A stretch of 64,000 nucleotides of DNA from an uncultured Draconibacterium sp. (GCF_963674925.1 NZ_OY771647.1:263501-327500); one strand, 5' to 3'; numbered from the stretch's first letter, positions 52,168-61,761 are shown. Notes: generated from the sequence alone by a model not told the origin. Translations and numbers: made by a program.

Positions 52168-52590
52168 ATGAGCATGGAAGAAATTCAGCAGGAGATAATT
52201 GAAGAGTTTTCGATGTACGAAGACTGGATGGACAAATATGGCTACCTGATTGAATTGGGGAACGATTTGGAAGAGCTTGACGCCAAAGATAAAAACGACC
52301 AGAACATTATTAAAGGATGCCAGTCGCGCGTGTGGTTGGTAGCCGAATTGAAAGATGGTAAAATATACTTTAAAGGCGAGAGCGATGCCGTTATCGTTAA
52401 AGGTTTGGTGGCACTGCTGCTACGCGTTGTTTCGGGCCGTACACCACAAGAGCTGCTTGAAACAGAGCTGCACTTTATCGACGATCTGGGGCTGAAACAA
52501 CACCTGTCGCCTACCCGTTCAAATGGTCTGCTTGCCATGGTAAAACAAATTCGTTTATACGCTGTTGCATATAGCAAGATTGCAGGATAA
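52168..52590 (+). CDS. sufE: Sulfur acceptor SufE
   Basis: 140 residues from the ATG at 52168; ATGs at 52159 and 52174 are also possible. Accepts persulfide from SufS; active Cys51 in KGCQSRVW. Followed after 11 bases by the SufT-like gene. A GATCTTTGC element about 30 bases upstream may be its promoter, making sufE-sufT a separate unit. Confidence 0.93.
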   Translation: MSMEEIQQEIIEEFSMYEDWMDKYGYLIELGNDLEELDAKDKNDQNIIKGCQSRVWLVAELKDGKIYFKGESDAVIVKGLVALLLRVVSGRTPQELLETELHFIDDLGLKQHLSPTRSNGLLAMVKQIRLYAVAYSKIAG

Positions 52591-52601
52591 GGAGGAACGA
52601 A

Positions 52602-52907
52602 ATGGATAAAAGAATAGATTTAATTATAAATAACCTGAAAGAGGTTTACGACCCGGAGATTCCGGTAAACGTATACGACCTGGGCCTGATTTACAATGTT
52701 GATGTTGACGAAAACAACCAGGCTAATATTTTAATGACACTTACCGCCCCGGGCTGTCCGGTGGTTGATGTGTTGGTTGATGATATAACCCAGGCCGCCC
52801 AATCGGTTGATGGTGTAGAAAAAGTTGATGTAGAATTAACGTTCGAACCACCGTGGGATAAATCAATGATGAGCGAAGAAGCCCGACTCGAACTGGGATT
52901 CTTTTAA
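52602..52907 (+). CDS. sufT: SufT/PaaD-like Fe-S assembly factor (MIP18/DUF59 family)
   Basis: 101 residues, a single DUF59 domain: DPEIPVNVYDLGLIY (17-31), LTAPGCPV (46-53, conserved cysteine) and the C-terminal FEPPWDKSMMSEEAR. Family members help Fe-S cluster transfer to target proteins. Position after sufE supports that role. Confidence 0.88.
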   Translation: MDKRIDLIINNLKEVYDPEIPVNVYDLGLIYNVDVDENNQANILMTLTAPGCPVVDVLVDDITQAAQSVDGVEKVDVELTFEPPWDKSMMSEEARLELGFF

Positions 52908-52915
52908 CGATAAAG

Positions 52916-52952
52916 AAAAGGGCTGCTATTATAAAATGGCAGCCCTTTTTTA
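52916..52952. terminator. Bidirectional terminator between sufT and lon
   Basis: GGGCTGC (52920-52926) / GCAGCCC (52939-52945) with an A-run before and T-run after, between convergent genes. Confidence 0.85.
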
Positions 52953-52969
52953 TTACTCGTTAACTTTTC

Positions 52970-55423
52970 CTATTCAATTTTCATCGGTTTATCCACTTTA
53001 GCCTTTAACAGTGCTATATCCAGCACATCCATAATGGTATTTACAAAGTGGAATTTTAATCCTTTTATGTAAGCCTCTTTTATATCCTCAAGGTTTTTCT
53101 TGTTCTGCTCCGAAAGAATGATCTCAGTAATTCCGGCACGTTTGGCAGCCAGAATTTTCTCTTTAATACCTCCAACCGGAAGAACCTTACCTCGTAAAGT
53201 GATCTCACCTGTCATTGCCAGGTTTTTCTTCACTTTGCGCTGTGTAAATGCCGATGCCAGCGATGTTACCATTGTAACCCCTGCCGACGGACCATCTTTA
53301 GGAATAGCGCCTTCAGGAACGTGAACGTGTACATTCCATTTTTCAAATACTTCAGGATTCAGATCCAGCTCATCAGCATGCGATTTCAGGTATTCGTGCG
53401 CCAGCATTGCCGACTCTTTCATTACATCACCCAGGTTTCCGGTAAGTGTTAAAGCACCTTTCCCTTTGCTCAGGCTGGTTTCTACAAAAAGAATCTCGCC
53501 ACCAACAGCTGTCCAGGCCAAACCGGTTACCACACCGGCAAATTCGTTACCCTGGTATTTTTCTTTTGAATACTCGGTAACACCCAGATATTCGCGCACA
53601 TCAACTTTGGTTAGTTTTTTATTGTAGGATTCCTCAAAAGCTATTTTCTTGGCAACACGACGAATCAGTTTTGCCAGCTTTTTATCCAGCTCTCGCACTC
53701 CACTCTCGCGGGTATAACCATCGATAATCAGCTCGATAATATCTTTCGGGAAAGTAATATCCGATTTCTTCAAACCATGGTTTTCCAATTGCTTTGGAAT
53801 CAGGTGACGTTTTGCAATCTCTACCTTTTCCTCTAAAAGGTAACCGCTTACTTCAATCAGTTCCAAACGGTCGCGCAAAGGTGGCGCAATTGTGCTCAGC
53901 GAATTGGCTGTGGCAACAAACATAACTTTCGACAAATCGTAATCATGCTCAACGTAGTTATCATGGAACTCGCTGTTTTGCTCCGGGTCAAGCACTTCAA
54001 GTAATGCCGAGGCCGGGTCGCCATGAAAATGTTTCGACACTTTATCGATCTCATCCAGAATAAATACCGGATTCGATGATTTTGACTTTTTAATATTCTG
54101 AATGATACGTCCCGGCATAGCACCGATATAAGTTTTTCGGTGTCCGCGAATCTCCGACTCATCGTGTAAACCACCCAAACTCATTCGTGCATATTTACGG
54201 CCCAAAGCGCGCGCTACCGATTTTCCCAACGATGTTTTTCCAACTCCCGGAGGACCGTACAAACAAAGGATCGGCGCTTTCATATCGTTTTTCAATTTCA
54301 ACACGGCCAGGTGCTCCAGCATACGTTCTTTCACTTTCTCCAATCCGTAGTGGTCCTCATCCAATACTTTGCTGGCGTGTTTCAAATCGAAATTATCTTC
54401 GGTATATTCATTCCAGGGCAAATCAAGCAAAGTCTGACAGAACGTAAACTGCACTGAATATTCGCCGGCTGCCGGGTTTAAACGGCCCAGTTTTTCCACC
54501 TCGCGATGGAAAAATTCATCCACATCTTTGTTCCACTTTTTCTCTTTCGCCTTTTCTTTTAGCGCATTAATTTCCTGCTCTACCGGATTTCCACCCAGCT
54601 CATCCTGAATGGTTTTCATTTGCTGGTTTAACATGAACTCGCGCTGTTGTTTGTCCATGTCGGTTTTCACCTTTTTCTGAATATCGTGTTTCAGCTCCAG
54701 CATCTGAACTTCTTTCACCAAAAAACTAATGGCCTGCACACCACGGTCTTTCAGGCTTTCAATTTCCAGCAGCTTTTGTTTGTCGTCAACATTAATATCA
54801 GTGTTCGAGCAAATAAAGTTGATCAGGAAAGTTGAGTTCTCGATATTTTTAACGGCAAAAGTGGCTTCGGGCGGCACATTGGCCGAGAACTGTGCAACCT
54901 TGATCGACAGGTCTTTCAGCGAACCAACAATGGCATTAAACTCATTGTCATCTTTCGAAGTAATATCAGTTAACGGTTCAACCGATGCTTTAAAATAAGG
55001 CTCTTCGCTAACGATCTCGTTTATTCTAAAACGGCGTTTCCCCTGAATGATTACAGAAGTTGATCCGTCGGGCATTTCCAGCACCTTCATAATTTCGGCT
55101 ACTGTACCAATTTCGTACAAGTCGCCTGCTTCGGGTTTGTCAACCGTATAATCCTTTTGCGCCACAGTACCCAGCAATTTGCTTCCCTGGTTTACATCGC
55201 GAATGAGCTTCAACGATCGCTCGCGGCCAACCGTAATTGGCAATACCACACCCGGAAACAAAACCGTGTTACGCAGCGGCAAAATCGGAAGAACCGATGG
55301 CACTTCCACATTCTTTAAATCCTTGTCATCGCCATCGGCAATAATTGGAAGAAAGTCTGATTCGTTATCCATCATTCCCGATCCGAACATTGTTTGAAAA
55401 GCTGTATTTTTATACTTACCCAT
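52970..55423 (-). CDS. lon: ATP-dependent protease Lon
   Basis: 817 residues. N-terminal LON substrate domain (~45-240), coiled coil, AAA+ ATPase with Walker A GPPGVGKTS (around 388-396) and Walker B VFILDEIDK, then the protease domain with catalytic Ser in KDGPSAGVTM (about residue 711) and Lys in VGGIKEKILAAKRAG. Degrades damaged and regulatory proteins. Upstream DNA (55545-55583) has an inverted pair TGTCGG/CCGACA of unknown meaning. Confidence 0.97.
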   Translation of the reverse strand: MGKYKNTAFQTMFGSGMMDNESDFLPIIADGDDKDLKNVEVPSVLPILPLRNTVLFPGVVLPITVGRERSLKLIRDVNQGSKLLGTVAQKDYTVDKPEAGDLYEIGTVAEIMKVLEMPDGSTSVIIQGKRRFRINEIVSEEPYFKASVEPLTDITSKDDNEFNAIVGSLKDLSIKVAQFSANVPPEATFAVKNIENSTFLINFICSNTDINVDDKQKLLEIESLKDRGVQAISFLVKEVQMLELKHDIQKKVKTDMDKQQREFMLNQQMKTIQDELGGNPVEQEINALKEKAKEKKWNKDVDEFFHREVEKLGRLNPAAGEYSVQFTFCQTLLDLPWNEYTEDNFDLKHASKVLDEDHYGLEKVKERMLEHLAVLKLKNDMKAPILCLYGPPGVGKTSLGKSVARALGRKYARMSLGGLHDESEIRGHRKTYIGAMPGRIIQNIKKSKSSNPVFILDEIDKVSKHFHGDPASALLEVLDPEQNSEFHDNYVEHDYDLSKVMFVATANSLSTIAPPLRDRLELIEVSGYLLEEKVEIAKRHLIPKQLENHGLKKSDITFPKDIIELIIDGYTRESGVRELDKKLAKLIRRVAKKIAFEESYNKKLTKVDVREYLGVTEYSKEKYQGNEFAGVVTGLAWTAVGGEILFVETSLSKGKGALTLTGNLGDVMKESAMLAHEYLKSHADELDLNPEVFEKWNVHVHVPEGAIPKDGPSAGVTMVTSLASAFTQRKVKKNLAMTGEITLRGKVLPVGGIKEKILAAKRAGITEIILSEQNKKNLEDIKEAYIKGLKFHFVNTIMDVLDIALLKAKVDKPMKIE

Positions 55424-55633
55424 ATTTCTTATTTATTATAATGACATTCTGTCGCTAAACAGACAGATCAGGCAAAACATTGCCCGTTTTATGTGCAGGC
55501 TACAATAACGCAATTGCCATGCCATTTAAACAGACTGTATACATTGTCGGATTGTTCACCGGAATTCGGGAAATAACCCGACAAAATTGCATTAAAACGT
55601 TTTGGGGAACGATATTTCTGAACTTTTAGAAAT

Positions 55634-55664
55634 AAAAAAAGCATTCATCAAAACGACGAATGCT
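55634..55664 (-). terminator. Terminator after rpmE2
   Basis: AGCATTC (55640-55646) / GAATGCT (55658-55664); on the minus strand it is followed by T7, 24 bases after the rpmE2 stop. Confidence 0.8.
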
Positions 55665-55687
55665 CTTCTCTATATCGGTAAGAAATA

Positions 55688-55951
55688 TTATTTCTTTCTG
55701 TTTTCCATGTGTTTACCGTAACGGCTCATGAATTTATCTACACGACCTGCAGTATCCACAAGTTTAGTTTTACCAGTGTAAAACGGGTGCGAAGTGTTAG
55801 AAATTTCCAGTTTGTAAATAGGGTATTCAACACCGTCGATAGTCTCAGTCTCTTTTGTATCAACAGTAGAGCGGGTAATAAAAGTATGTCCGTTCGACAT
55901 ATCTTTAAATGCTACCAATCTGTATTCCGTTGGATGAATGTCTTTTTTCAT
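55688..55951 (-). CDS. rpmE2: 50S ribosomal protein L31 type B
   Basis: 87 residues. Type B L31: begins MKKDIHPTEYRLVAFKD and lacks the CxxC zinc-binding cysteines, so it is the zinc-independent form. Monocistronic, with its own strong promoter and terminator. Confidence 0.95.
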   Translation of the reverse strand: MKKDIHPTEYRLVAFKDMSNGHTFITRSTVDTKETETIDGVEYPIYKLEISNTSHPFYTGKTKLVDTAGRVDKFMSRYGKHMENRKK

Positions 55952-56035
55952 TTTGCTTTATTTTTTTATTGAATGGTTACACTCTCTTGTGCAATCCATT
56001 CGAAAATTTATATTTCTACTCTAAATTTCGGGCTG

Positions 56036-56066
56036 CAAAGATATATATTGTTTGCAACTTTCCAAA
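56036..56066 (-). promoter_or_regulatory. Promoter of rpmE2
   Basis: Minus strand TTTG (56063-56066), 19-base spacer, TATCTTTG (56036-56043): full Bacteroidota match, leader about 80 bases. Confidence 0.65.
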
Positions 56067-56107
56067 AACTTATTCTATTTATTTGCTTATTAAACAAGTT
56101 GTTGAAC

Positions 56108-57274
56108 CTAACTAATCAGCGGCGCTTTTGTTACCCTTTTGCTCCGGTCGAACATATACCGCATGGTGTAATGCGTTTTGGCCTTTTTAGCGCCTGTTGC
56201 TTCGTAAATTGAAATAATTTTCGGATTAAAATCACCGGCCCACGACAACTCGACTTCGGTGTAATGTTGGTGCGATTTCTTTTTCATAATCTGCTCCTGG
56301 TGCCAGAAAATTCCGGATTCGATACCTGCACGCTGGAATTTTGGATCAACCCCCATCAGGAAGATCCGGGTTCGATTCATCACCCTTTTCTTTTTGTAAT
56401 AAAAGAACTTTAAAATACCGGGCAAATCCAGTTTGCCGTTTAGTTTTATCAACAGCTGATTAATGTCCGGAATCATCACAAACATGGCAATCGGCTTGTC
56501 TTCGGCATACGCAAACCAGATCATTTCCGGATCAAGAATTGCTTTCGACTCGGTAAGAAAATCATACAAATCGTCCGGATCGAGCGGTTTATAATGCTCG
56601 TGGAACGACCACGCCGCATCATAGATCTCGCAGAAATCTTTTACAAACTTATCGGTTTGTTTAAAATCGAAATGTTTGAACTGATATTGTGGTTTTTTAG
56701 CCACCCAGCCGGCAATTTTCCAAAAACGTTCGGGAAACGGCACAGTGTAATCGAGGTGGAAACAATACTGCTCGAAATACACTTCGAAACCAAATCCGCG
56801 AAACAGCTTTTCGTAATACTTTGGATTGTAAGGCATACCAAAACCCTGAGGCATAAAACCATCAACCAGCAATCCCCAGTTTACGTAATTCTCGCCAAAA
56901 TTTATCGGACCATCCATGGCTTCCATGCCATTTTCTTTGTTCCAGTCGGCAGCCACTTTAAAAAGTTTATTGGCCGCCTCCTGATCGTCGATGCACTCAA
57001 AAAAACCACAGCCACCTGTTGGTTGCTCGTATGTTTTTGCCAGGTTGAAATTTATAAATGCAGCAATCCGGCCAATCAGCTTGCCACTATCGTCTAACAA
57101 AATCCAGCGAATAGCTTTTCCATTCCGAAAAGTTTTGTTCTTTTTCGGATCAAAAATTCCCTCAGTCATCCCCTGTAAAGGAGCGGCCCAATTCGGATCA
57201 TTCTTATAAATTATGTGTGGTACCTGGTGAAATTGTTTCTTCGTTTTTTTGTCTACGACTTCTAGTAACTGCAT
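56108..57274 (-). CDS. GNAT-like hypothetical protein, tandem paralogue 1
   Basis: 388 residues. Not named. A paralogue of the next gene upstream: shared blocks include GRIAAF, CGFFEC/FGFFEC, NGMEAMDGPINF, WGLLVDGF, the WKIAGWVAKKP block and a C-terminal ELSWAGDFNPK. The RAGIESGIFWHQE region (about 322-334) resembles the acetyl-CoA loop of GNAT acetyltransferases. Bacteroidota often carry these in pairs. Substrate unknown. Cytosolic by lack of signal or membrane segments. Confidence 0.72.
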   Translation of the reverse strand: MQLLEVVDKKTKKQFHQVPHIIYKNDPNWAAPLQGMTEGIFDPKKNKTFRNGKAIRWILLDDSGKLIGRIAAFINFNLAKTYEQPTGGCGFFECIDDQEAANKLFKVAADWNKENGMEAMDGPINFGENYVNWGLLVDGFMPQGFGMPYNPKYYEKLFRGFGFEVYFEQYCFHLDYTVPFPERFWKIAGWVAKKPQYQFKHFDFKQTDKFVKDFCEIYDAAWSFHEHYKPLDPDDLYDFLTESKAILDPEMIWFAYAEDKPIAMFVMIPDINQLLIKLNGKLDLPGILKFFYYKKKRVMNRTRIFLMGVDPKFQRAGIESGIFWHQEQIMKKKSHQHYTEVELSWAGDFNPKIISIYEATGAKKAKTHYTMRYMFDRSKRVTKAPLIS

Positions 57275-57325
57275 TCCTCAAATTTGTCGCAATAATAGTT
57301 TAAAAAAAGACAATATGCGCCAATT

Positions 57326-58489
57326 TTATTCAATAATCGGAGCTCGTACAAATTCTTTCTCACGGTCGAATAAATAACGCAGAGTACAATGAGTTTGCGT
57401 GCGATCTGCTCCGAATGATTTGAACATGGCATTCATCTTTGGATTAAAATCTCCTATCCAGCTCATTTCCATATCGTCGTACCACGATTTTCGCAACATT
57501 ACTTTTTTGAGATGATGGAAAATTGCCGATTCAATTCCTTTGCCCTGGTAGCCGGGAACTACACCCAATACAATAACCCGGCACCGCGTAATCGTTTTGC
57601 GTTTTTTCAAATACAGCAATTTTAAGCCCTGCCAAAAACTCAGTTTCCCCGTTCTTAATTTTTGTATAATTTGATTCAAATCCAGTATCTGCATAAAAAA
57701 GGCAATGGGCTTTCCGTTGTGATAGGCATACCAAATAAATTCCTCATCGAGAATAATTTTTGCACCCGACAAAAGATCTTTGAGCAGCTCAAATTTAATC
57801 GGTTTATAATTCCCGTGACTTCCCCAGGCTTTTTCATGGATCTCGATAAAATCACGGATGTGTTTATCCTGATTTTTCATGGAAAAGTGCTCAAAAGAGT
57901 ATCCCGGTTTTTTGGCCACCCATTCTGCTATTTTCCAAAATCGATCGGGCAAATCGGGATTAGTTATGTCCAACGAATAACTGTATTGTTCGTAATAGGT
58001 TTTAAAACCATAAGCCGCAAATAAATCGTTGTAATACGGCGGATTGTAGTTCATTCCAAAAGTTTGCGGCCGGAATCCATCCTTTAGCAATCCCCAAAAA
58101 AAGAAATTCTCATCGAAATTTACCGGGCCATCCATGGCTTCCATGCCTTTTTCTTTCAACCACTCGCGAGCTGTATCAAACAATGTAAAAGCTGCATCTT
58201 CATCATTTACACACTCAAAGAAACCAAAACATCCTGTTGGTTGATCGTAGCCCGAAGAATAATCATCGTCGTAAAATGCGGCAATCCGACCAACAAGTTT
58301 TCCATCTTTTTTTAATACCCAACGCCGTGCATCGCCTTTTTTGAAACGCCCGTTTTTTGCCGGATCAAAAGTATTTTCGAGCATCATACGAAGCTGGGGA
58401 ATCCAATTACGATCCTTCTTGTAAATTATTTCCGGTACTTTATGAAAATCATCTACCAGGTAATTGCCGGTAACCTGAATAACCTCCAT
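57326..58489 (-). CDS. GNAT-like hypothetical protein, tandem paralogue 2
   Basis: 387 residues, colinear with the downstream paralogue over its whole length (GRIAAFYDDD, FGFFECVNDE, GMEAMDGPVNF, FWGLLKDGF, RFWKIAEWVAKKP, GYQGKGIESAIFHHL, EMSWIGDFNPK). GYQGKG fits the GNAT acetyl-CoA-binding pattern Q/R-x-x-G-x-G/A. The two genes are 51 bases apart on the same strand, probably a duplication followed by divergence and co-transcription. Confidence 0.72.
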   Translation of the reverse strand: MEVIQVTGNYLVDDFHKVPEIIYKKDRNWIPQLRMMLENTFDPAKNGRFKKGDARRWVLKKDGKLVGRIAAFYDDDYSSGYDQPTGCFGFFECVNDEDAAFTLFDTAREWLKEKGMEAMDGPVNFDENFFFWGLLKDGFRPQTFGMNYNPPYYNDLFAAYGFKTYYEQYSYSLDITNPDLPDRFWKIAEWVAKKPGYSFEHFSMKNQDKHIRDFIEIHEKAWGSHGNYKPIKFELLKDLLSGAKIILDEEFIWYAYHNGKPIAFFMQILDLNQIIQKLRTGKLSFWQGLKLLYLKKRKTITRCRVIVLGVVPGYQGKGIESAIFHHLKKVMLRKSWYDDMEMSWIGDFNPKMNAMFKSFGADRTQTHCTLRYLFDREKEFVRAPIIE

Positions 58490-58545
58490 CGTCTTTCTGG
58501 TTAATGGTTGAACAATATTCGAAAATAATACTTCGCCGTTAAAAA

Positions 58546-58582
58546 TAAAAAAGGACTTACCCTTTCACTCAGGATAAGTCCT
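58546..58582 (-). terminator. Terminator after the Bax-inhibitor-like gene
   Basis: GGACTTA (58553-58559) / TAAGTCC (58575-58581); on the minus strand followed by T6. Confidence 0.75.
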
Positions 58583-58605
58583 CTTTTAAAATTGAATTGA
58601 GGTAT

Positions 58606-59376
58606 TTAATTTCTACTTGCCAATTTCGATAACAAACGTAAAATTTCAAGATACAACCAAATAAGTGTTACCATTAATCCAAAAGCTCCGTACCATTCCA
58701 TATATTTTGGAGCCCCCGACTCTGCTGCCCGCTCGATAAACGAAAAGTCGAGTACCAAATTTAAAGCAGCAACGGCAACAACAACCAGACTAATCCCGAT
58801 GCTGAGATTTGAATTGCCGTACAAAAACGACATTTCGGCACCAAACATTCCGGCAATAAAACTGACAAAATACACCAGCGCAATACCGGCTGTGGCAGCA
58901 AAAACGCCCATCATAAATTTTTGTGTCACCTTAATAATTCCCGAGCGATACAAAAACAGCATCACCATAAAAACGGCCAGCGTAAGCATTACAGCACGCA
59001 TTACAACTCCTGAATATTGCATCTCGAATATGGCTGATATTCCGCCAAGAAACAGTCCTTCGAAAACAGCATAAATTGGTGCCGAAATACCAGAACTCTG
59101 CGGGCGGAAAACAGTTACCAAAACGGTTATAAAACCACCAATTCCTCCAATTGCCAACCACGGCCCCACTGCCGCTAAACCGGCTTCCGGGTTTGTGGCA
59201 ACAGCTTCAAAAAACTTATTCCAGGTAAATACTGCACCGGCAATTACCAACAGCAACATTAATGCTGTTTTATTTACGGTTCCGTTTACAGTCATTACAT
59301 CCGACTGTGTTGTATAATCTCTGCTAAAAGCTTTTTCTTTTAAAACAGGATTTGAAGATTTTGTAAGATTCATCAT
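58606..59376 (-). CDS. Bax inhibitor-1/YccA family membrane protein
   Basis: 256 residues, about seven membrane segments from residue ~36 on. The N-terminus NLTKSSNPVLKEKAF matches the YccA-like Bacteroidota type often annotated as Bax inhibitor-1/YccA. Family members form pH-sensitive calcium leaks or modulate membrane proteases such as FtsH. The region after TM6 has SFIERAAESGAPKYMEWYGAFGLMV, conserved-looking. Monocistronic. Confidence 0.87.
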   Translation of the reverse strand: MMNLTKSSNPVLKEKAFSRDYTTQSDVMTVNGTVNKTALMLLLVIAGAVFTWNKFFEAVATNPEAGLAAVGPWLAIGGIGGFITVLVTVFRPQSSGISAPIYAVFEGLFLGGISAIFEMQYSGVVMRAVMLTLAVFMVMLFLYRSGIIKVTQKFMMGVFAATAGIALVYFVSFIAGMFGAEMSFLYGNSNLSIGISLVVVAVAALNLVLDFSFIERAAESGAPKYMEWYGAFGLMVTLIWLYLEILRLLSKLASRN

Positions 59377-59502
59377 TTTATTCCTATTAAACGTTCAATG
59401 CCCGGTTTTTTATTTTTACCGGGACGTGACAAAAATAACAAACAACCTGCCACGAAGTTTCGGCATGACAGCTTTGCAGTTAAAGAAAGTTAATTGTACA
59501 AG

Positions 59503-59562
59503 ATGCGAGACCTGAGTTACGAGTTGCGAGAATCCGGTATCGAGAATCCAGCATCCAGGATG
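59503..59562. repeat. Degenerate CGAG-rich short repeat
   Basis: Four NNCGAG units (TGCGAG, TACGAG, TGCGAG, ATCGAG) and two AATCC units within 60 bases. Low-complexity intergenic DNA; shares the GCGAG core of the phased array near 8.0 kb. Confidence 0.4.
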
Positions 59563-59571
59563 CCTTCAGGG

Positions 59572-60276
59572 CTATTCCTTAAATTGTTCCTGAAAATAAT
59601 CACTGGTTAACTCCTCTAACAAACTCTCGCCAAGCTTCACGGCATTTTCCGATCCGCTCAACTGAAATTCTTTTGCCAGTTCTATACACTGTTCATTCAG
59701 CATTTTAGAACGGCTTCCCATTCCAATTACCGAACGATAGATTGGTGTATACAACTTTTTATCTTTTGCCAGAGTTGTCAGTTCCTCGAAAAAAGGTTCA
59801 AACATTTCGTCGATGGCATTTTTGTCAGTAATTGCGAGTCGCCCAATCAGGTGAACTCCGGTAAAACGCACCAGGTGCTTTTTGCCTCGGCACCACTCCA
59901 GCGCTTTTACAAAAGCGAACTTACTTTTTACCCACAAATTAGTTGAGGCTTGCTCGGCAATCTCATTATTCTCGAAACTTTTTGTCCAGAAATCCATCTG
60001 TTCTTCGGTCACTTCCTCTGGATTATCAATCAGCGTAGCCAAAATCATGGTTTCGCGCCACTGTTTGTTCCAAAGTTTAAGCGCCAGCAAATGATCGGCT
60101 TCGTACGATTGGGCAATTTCGCGCAAATCGAGCAACGAAACGCCCCAGTTCATTTTATAAGAAATACCACTTTCGTTCATCGCCGCGGCAACTTCACCGC
60201 TCTGGCGCAAGCGAATTACTTTTATCAGCTGCTGAAATTTCTTTTCCGTTTCCTGGTTATCGAGAATAAAATCCAT
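59572..60276 (-). CDS. AlkD-like DNA alkylation repair protein
   Basis: 234 residues, all helical HEAT-like repeats. Motifs NWGVSLLDLREIAQ (about 44-57) and LWNKQWRETMILATLID fit the DNA alkylation repair (AlkD) family, glycosylases that remove bulky alkyl-purines. The Bacteroidota subfamily lacks some AlkD catalytic residues in places; activity not assured. Confidence 0.78.
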   Translation of the reverse strand: MDFILDNQETEKKFQQLIKVIRLRQSGEVAAAMNESGISYKMNWGVSLLDLREIAQSYEADHLLALKLWNKQWRETMILATLIDNPEEVTEEQMDFWTKSFENNEIAEQASTNLWVKSKFAFVKALEWCRGKKHLVRFTGVHLIGRLAITDKNAIDEMFEPFFEELTTLAKDKKLYTPIYRSVIGMGSRSKMLNEQCIELAKEFQLSGSENAVKLGESLLEELTSDYFQEQFKE

Positions 60277-60412
60277 TATTGCTTCTTTGCGTTTTACTGT
60301 TCAACGAACAAAAATATAAAAAGCACCAGTATTTCTTTGTTTTCGTGAAAAAGCTTAATCAAAGCAATTATTTTTATGATATTTACATAAAATGAGATAC
60401 CTGTTTTAGTGC

Positions 60413-61759
60413 ATGAACTTTTCCAGCCATTTCAGAAATAGATTACAACGGTTTAACCAAAGCGAGTTTTATAGAAACATCGCTTCGCTTTTTACCGGAA
60501 TGGTACTGGCCCGCGCTGTTCCATTTGTTTTTGCCCTGGCAATTGCACGTTTGTATGCCCCCGAACAGTTTGGCGATTTTGTGCTTTACCTTACCATTGC
60601 ATCGGTACTTTCAATCATCTCCACCGGCAAATACGAAAAAGCAATTATACTGGTTGAAACCTCAGATGAACGAAAGCTGATCGGGAGTTTTGCGCAGAAA
60701 ATAAATGCTGGAGTAAATTTAGTTGCGCTGGCAATAGTTGGTCTTATTATTTTGGTTTGGCAGCCCGGCACCAGCCAAAAACTACATTTTCTACTGCTTC
60801 CATTCTACTCCTTCTTTTTTAGTGCTATTCAACTGATTCGAAATATTTATATCGCCAAAAAGCAGTTTAACCGGCTATCGGTTTTGGAAATTACAAGGGC
60901 GGTTTTAACAGGAGTGCTGCAATGCGCATTCTTTTTATTTCCGGCAACAGGATTGTTTCTGGGAGCTGTAGTTGCACAGCTTTTTACCTTTATTGTTTTC
61001 TCATTCCGGGTTGATGAAGCAAGTTTGTTTCGCCTCGGGAAATTTAATTCGGAAGAAAAAGCATTGGCGCAGCGTTACATTAAATTCCCCAAATTTTCGA
61101 TCGTTTCAGAGGTAATGAATTTTATTAGCAGTCAGCTTCCTGTCTTTCTTTTTAAACCATTTTTTGGCGATAAAATGCTGGGCTTGTATTCTTTTTCGCA
61201 CCGTTATATCAGTGTGCCGGTTCAATTGTTAAGCATTTCTATTTCCAGTGTTTATATTCAGAATGCAAAAACGCTCGAACAAACACCGACCAGACTAAAA
61301 GAGCTGACTTACTCACTCTTCCGAAAACAGGTTCTTCTAGGCATCATCCCTTTTGCTGTACTTGGTTTTTGGGGGCAACAAATTTTTACCATTTTATTTG
61401 GTGCCGAATGGGCATTTTCTGGTTATCTGGCACAATTTATTGCACCCTGGCTTTATTTTGTAATGCTGGGGTCGCCACTTTCGGCAATATTGATCGTTAA
61501 GGAAAAACAAAACGTATCGATGTGGTACAACATTTTTTTACTGATTGCCCGAATTGCCAGTTTGCTGGTTGGCGGTTTAATTCTTAAAGATGTTGTTATA
61601 ACCGTGATTTTGTATAGTCTGTCGGGTGTGGTATTTTTTGCCTTTTTAACGATTTACTCTTTGTTTTTGGCAGGCGTAAATTTAAAACAGGCTGGTATTT
61701 ACTTTTTGAAAATGATACTTTTGATTATTCCAATTGCGCTGCTTAAAATTTGGTTGTAA
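60413..61759 (+). CDS. Polysaccharide flippase-like transporter (Wzx/MATE-type)
   Basis: 448 residues with about 12 membrane segments. The opening FYRNIASLFTGMVLARAVPFVFALAIARLYAPEQFGDF has the pattern of oligosaccharide flippases (polysaccharide biosynthesis family), which flip lipid-linked glycans across the inner membrane. The stop is two bases before the ATG of the asparagine-synthase-like gene, so they form a unit, perhaps part of an extracellular polysaccharide locus. No glycosyltransferases in the window. Confidence 0.84.
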   Translation: MNFSSHFRNRLQRFNQSEFYRNIASLFTGMVLARAVPFVFALAIARLYAPEQFGDFVLYLTIASVLSIISTGKYEKAIILVETSDERKLIGSFAQKINAGVNLVALAIVGLIILVWQPGTSQKLHFLLLPFYSFFFSAIQLIRNIYIAKKQFNRLSVLEITRAVLTGVLQCAFFLFPATGLFLGAVVAQLFTFIVFSFRVDEASLFRLGKFNSEEKALAQRYIKFPKFSIVSEVMNFISSQLPVFLFKPFFGDKMLGLYSFSHRYISVPVQLLSISISSVYIQNAKTLEQTPTRLKELTYSLFRKQVLLGIIPFAVLGFWGQQIFTILFGAEWAFSGYLAQFIAPWLYFVMLGSPLSAILIVKEKQNVSMWYNIFLLIARIASLLVGGLILKDVVITVILYSLSGVVFFAFLTIYSLFLAGVNLKQAGIYFLKMILLIIPIALLKIWL

Positions 61760-61761
61760 GA

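Noticed and set aside
55545..55583. TGTCGG/CCGACA inverted pair as a lon regulator site
   Set aside because: Long, AT-containing loop with several competing pairings; no T-run and no conserved partner seen, so left as a note only.
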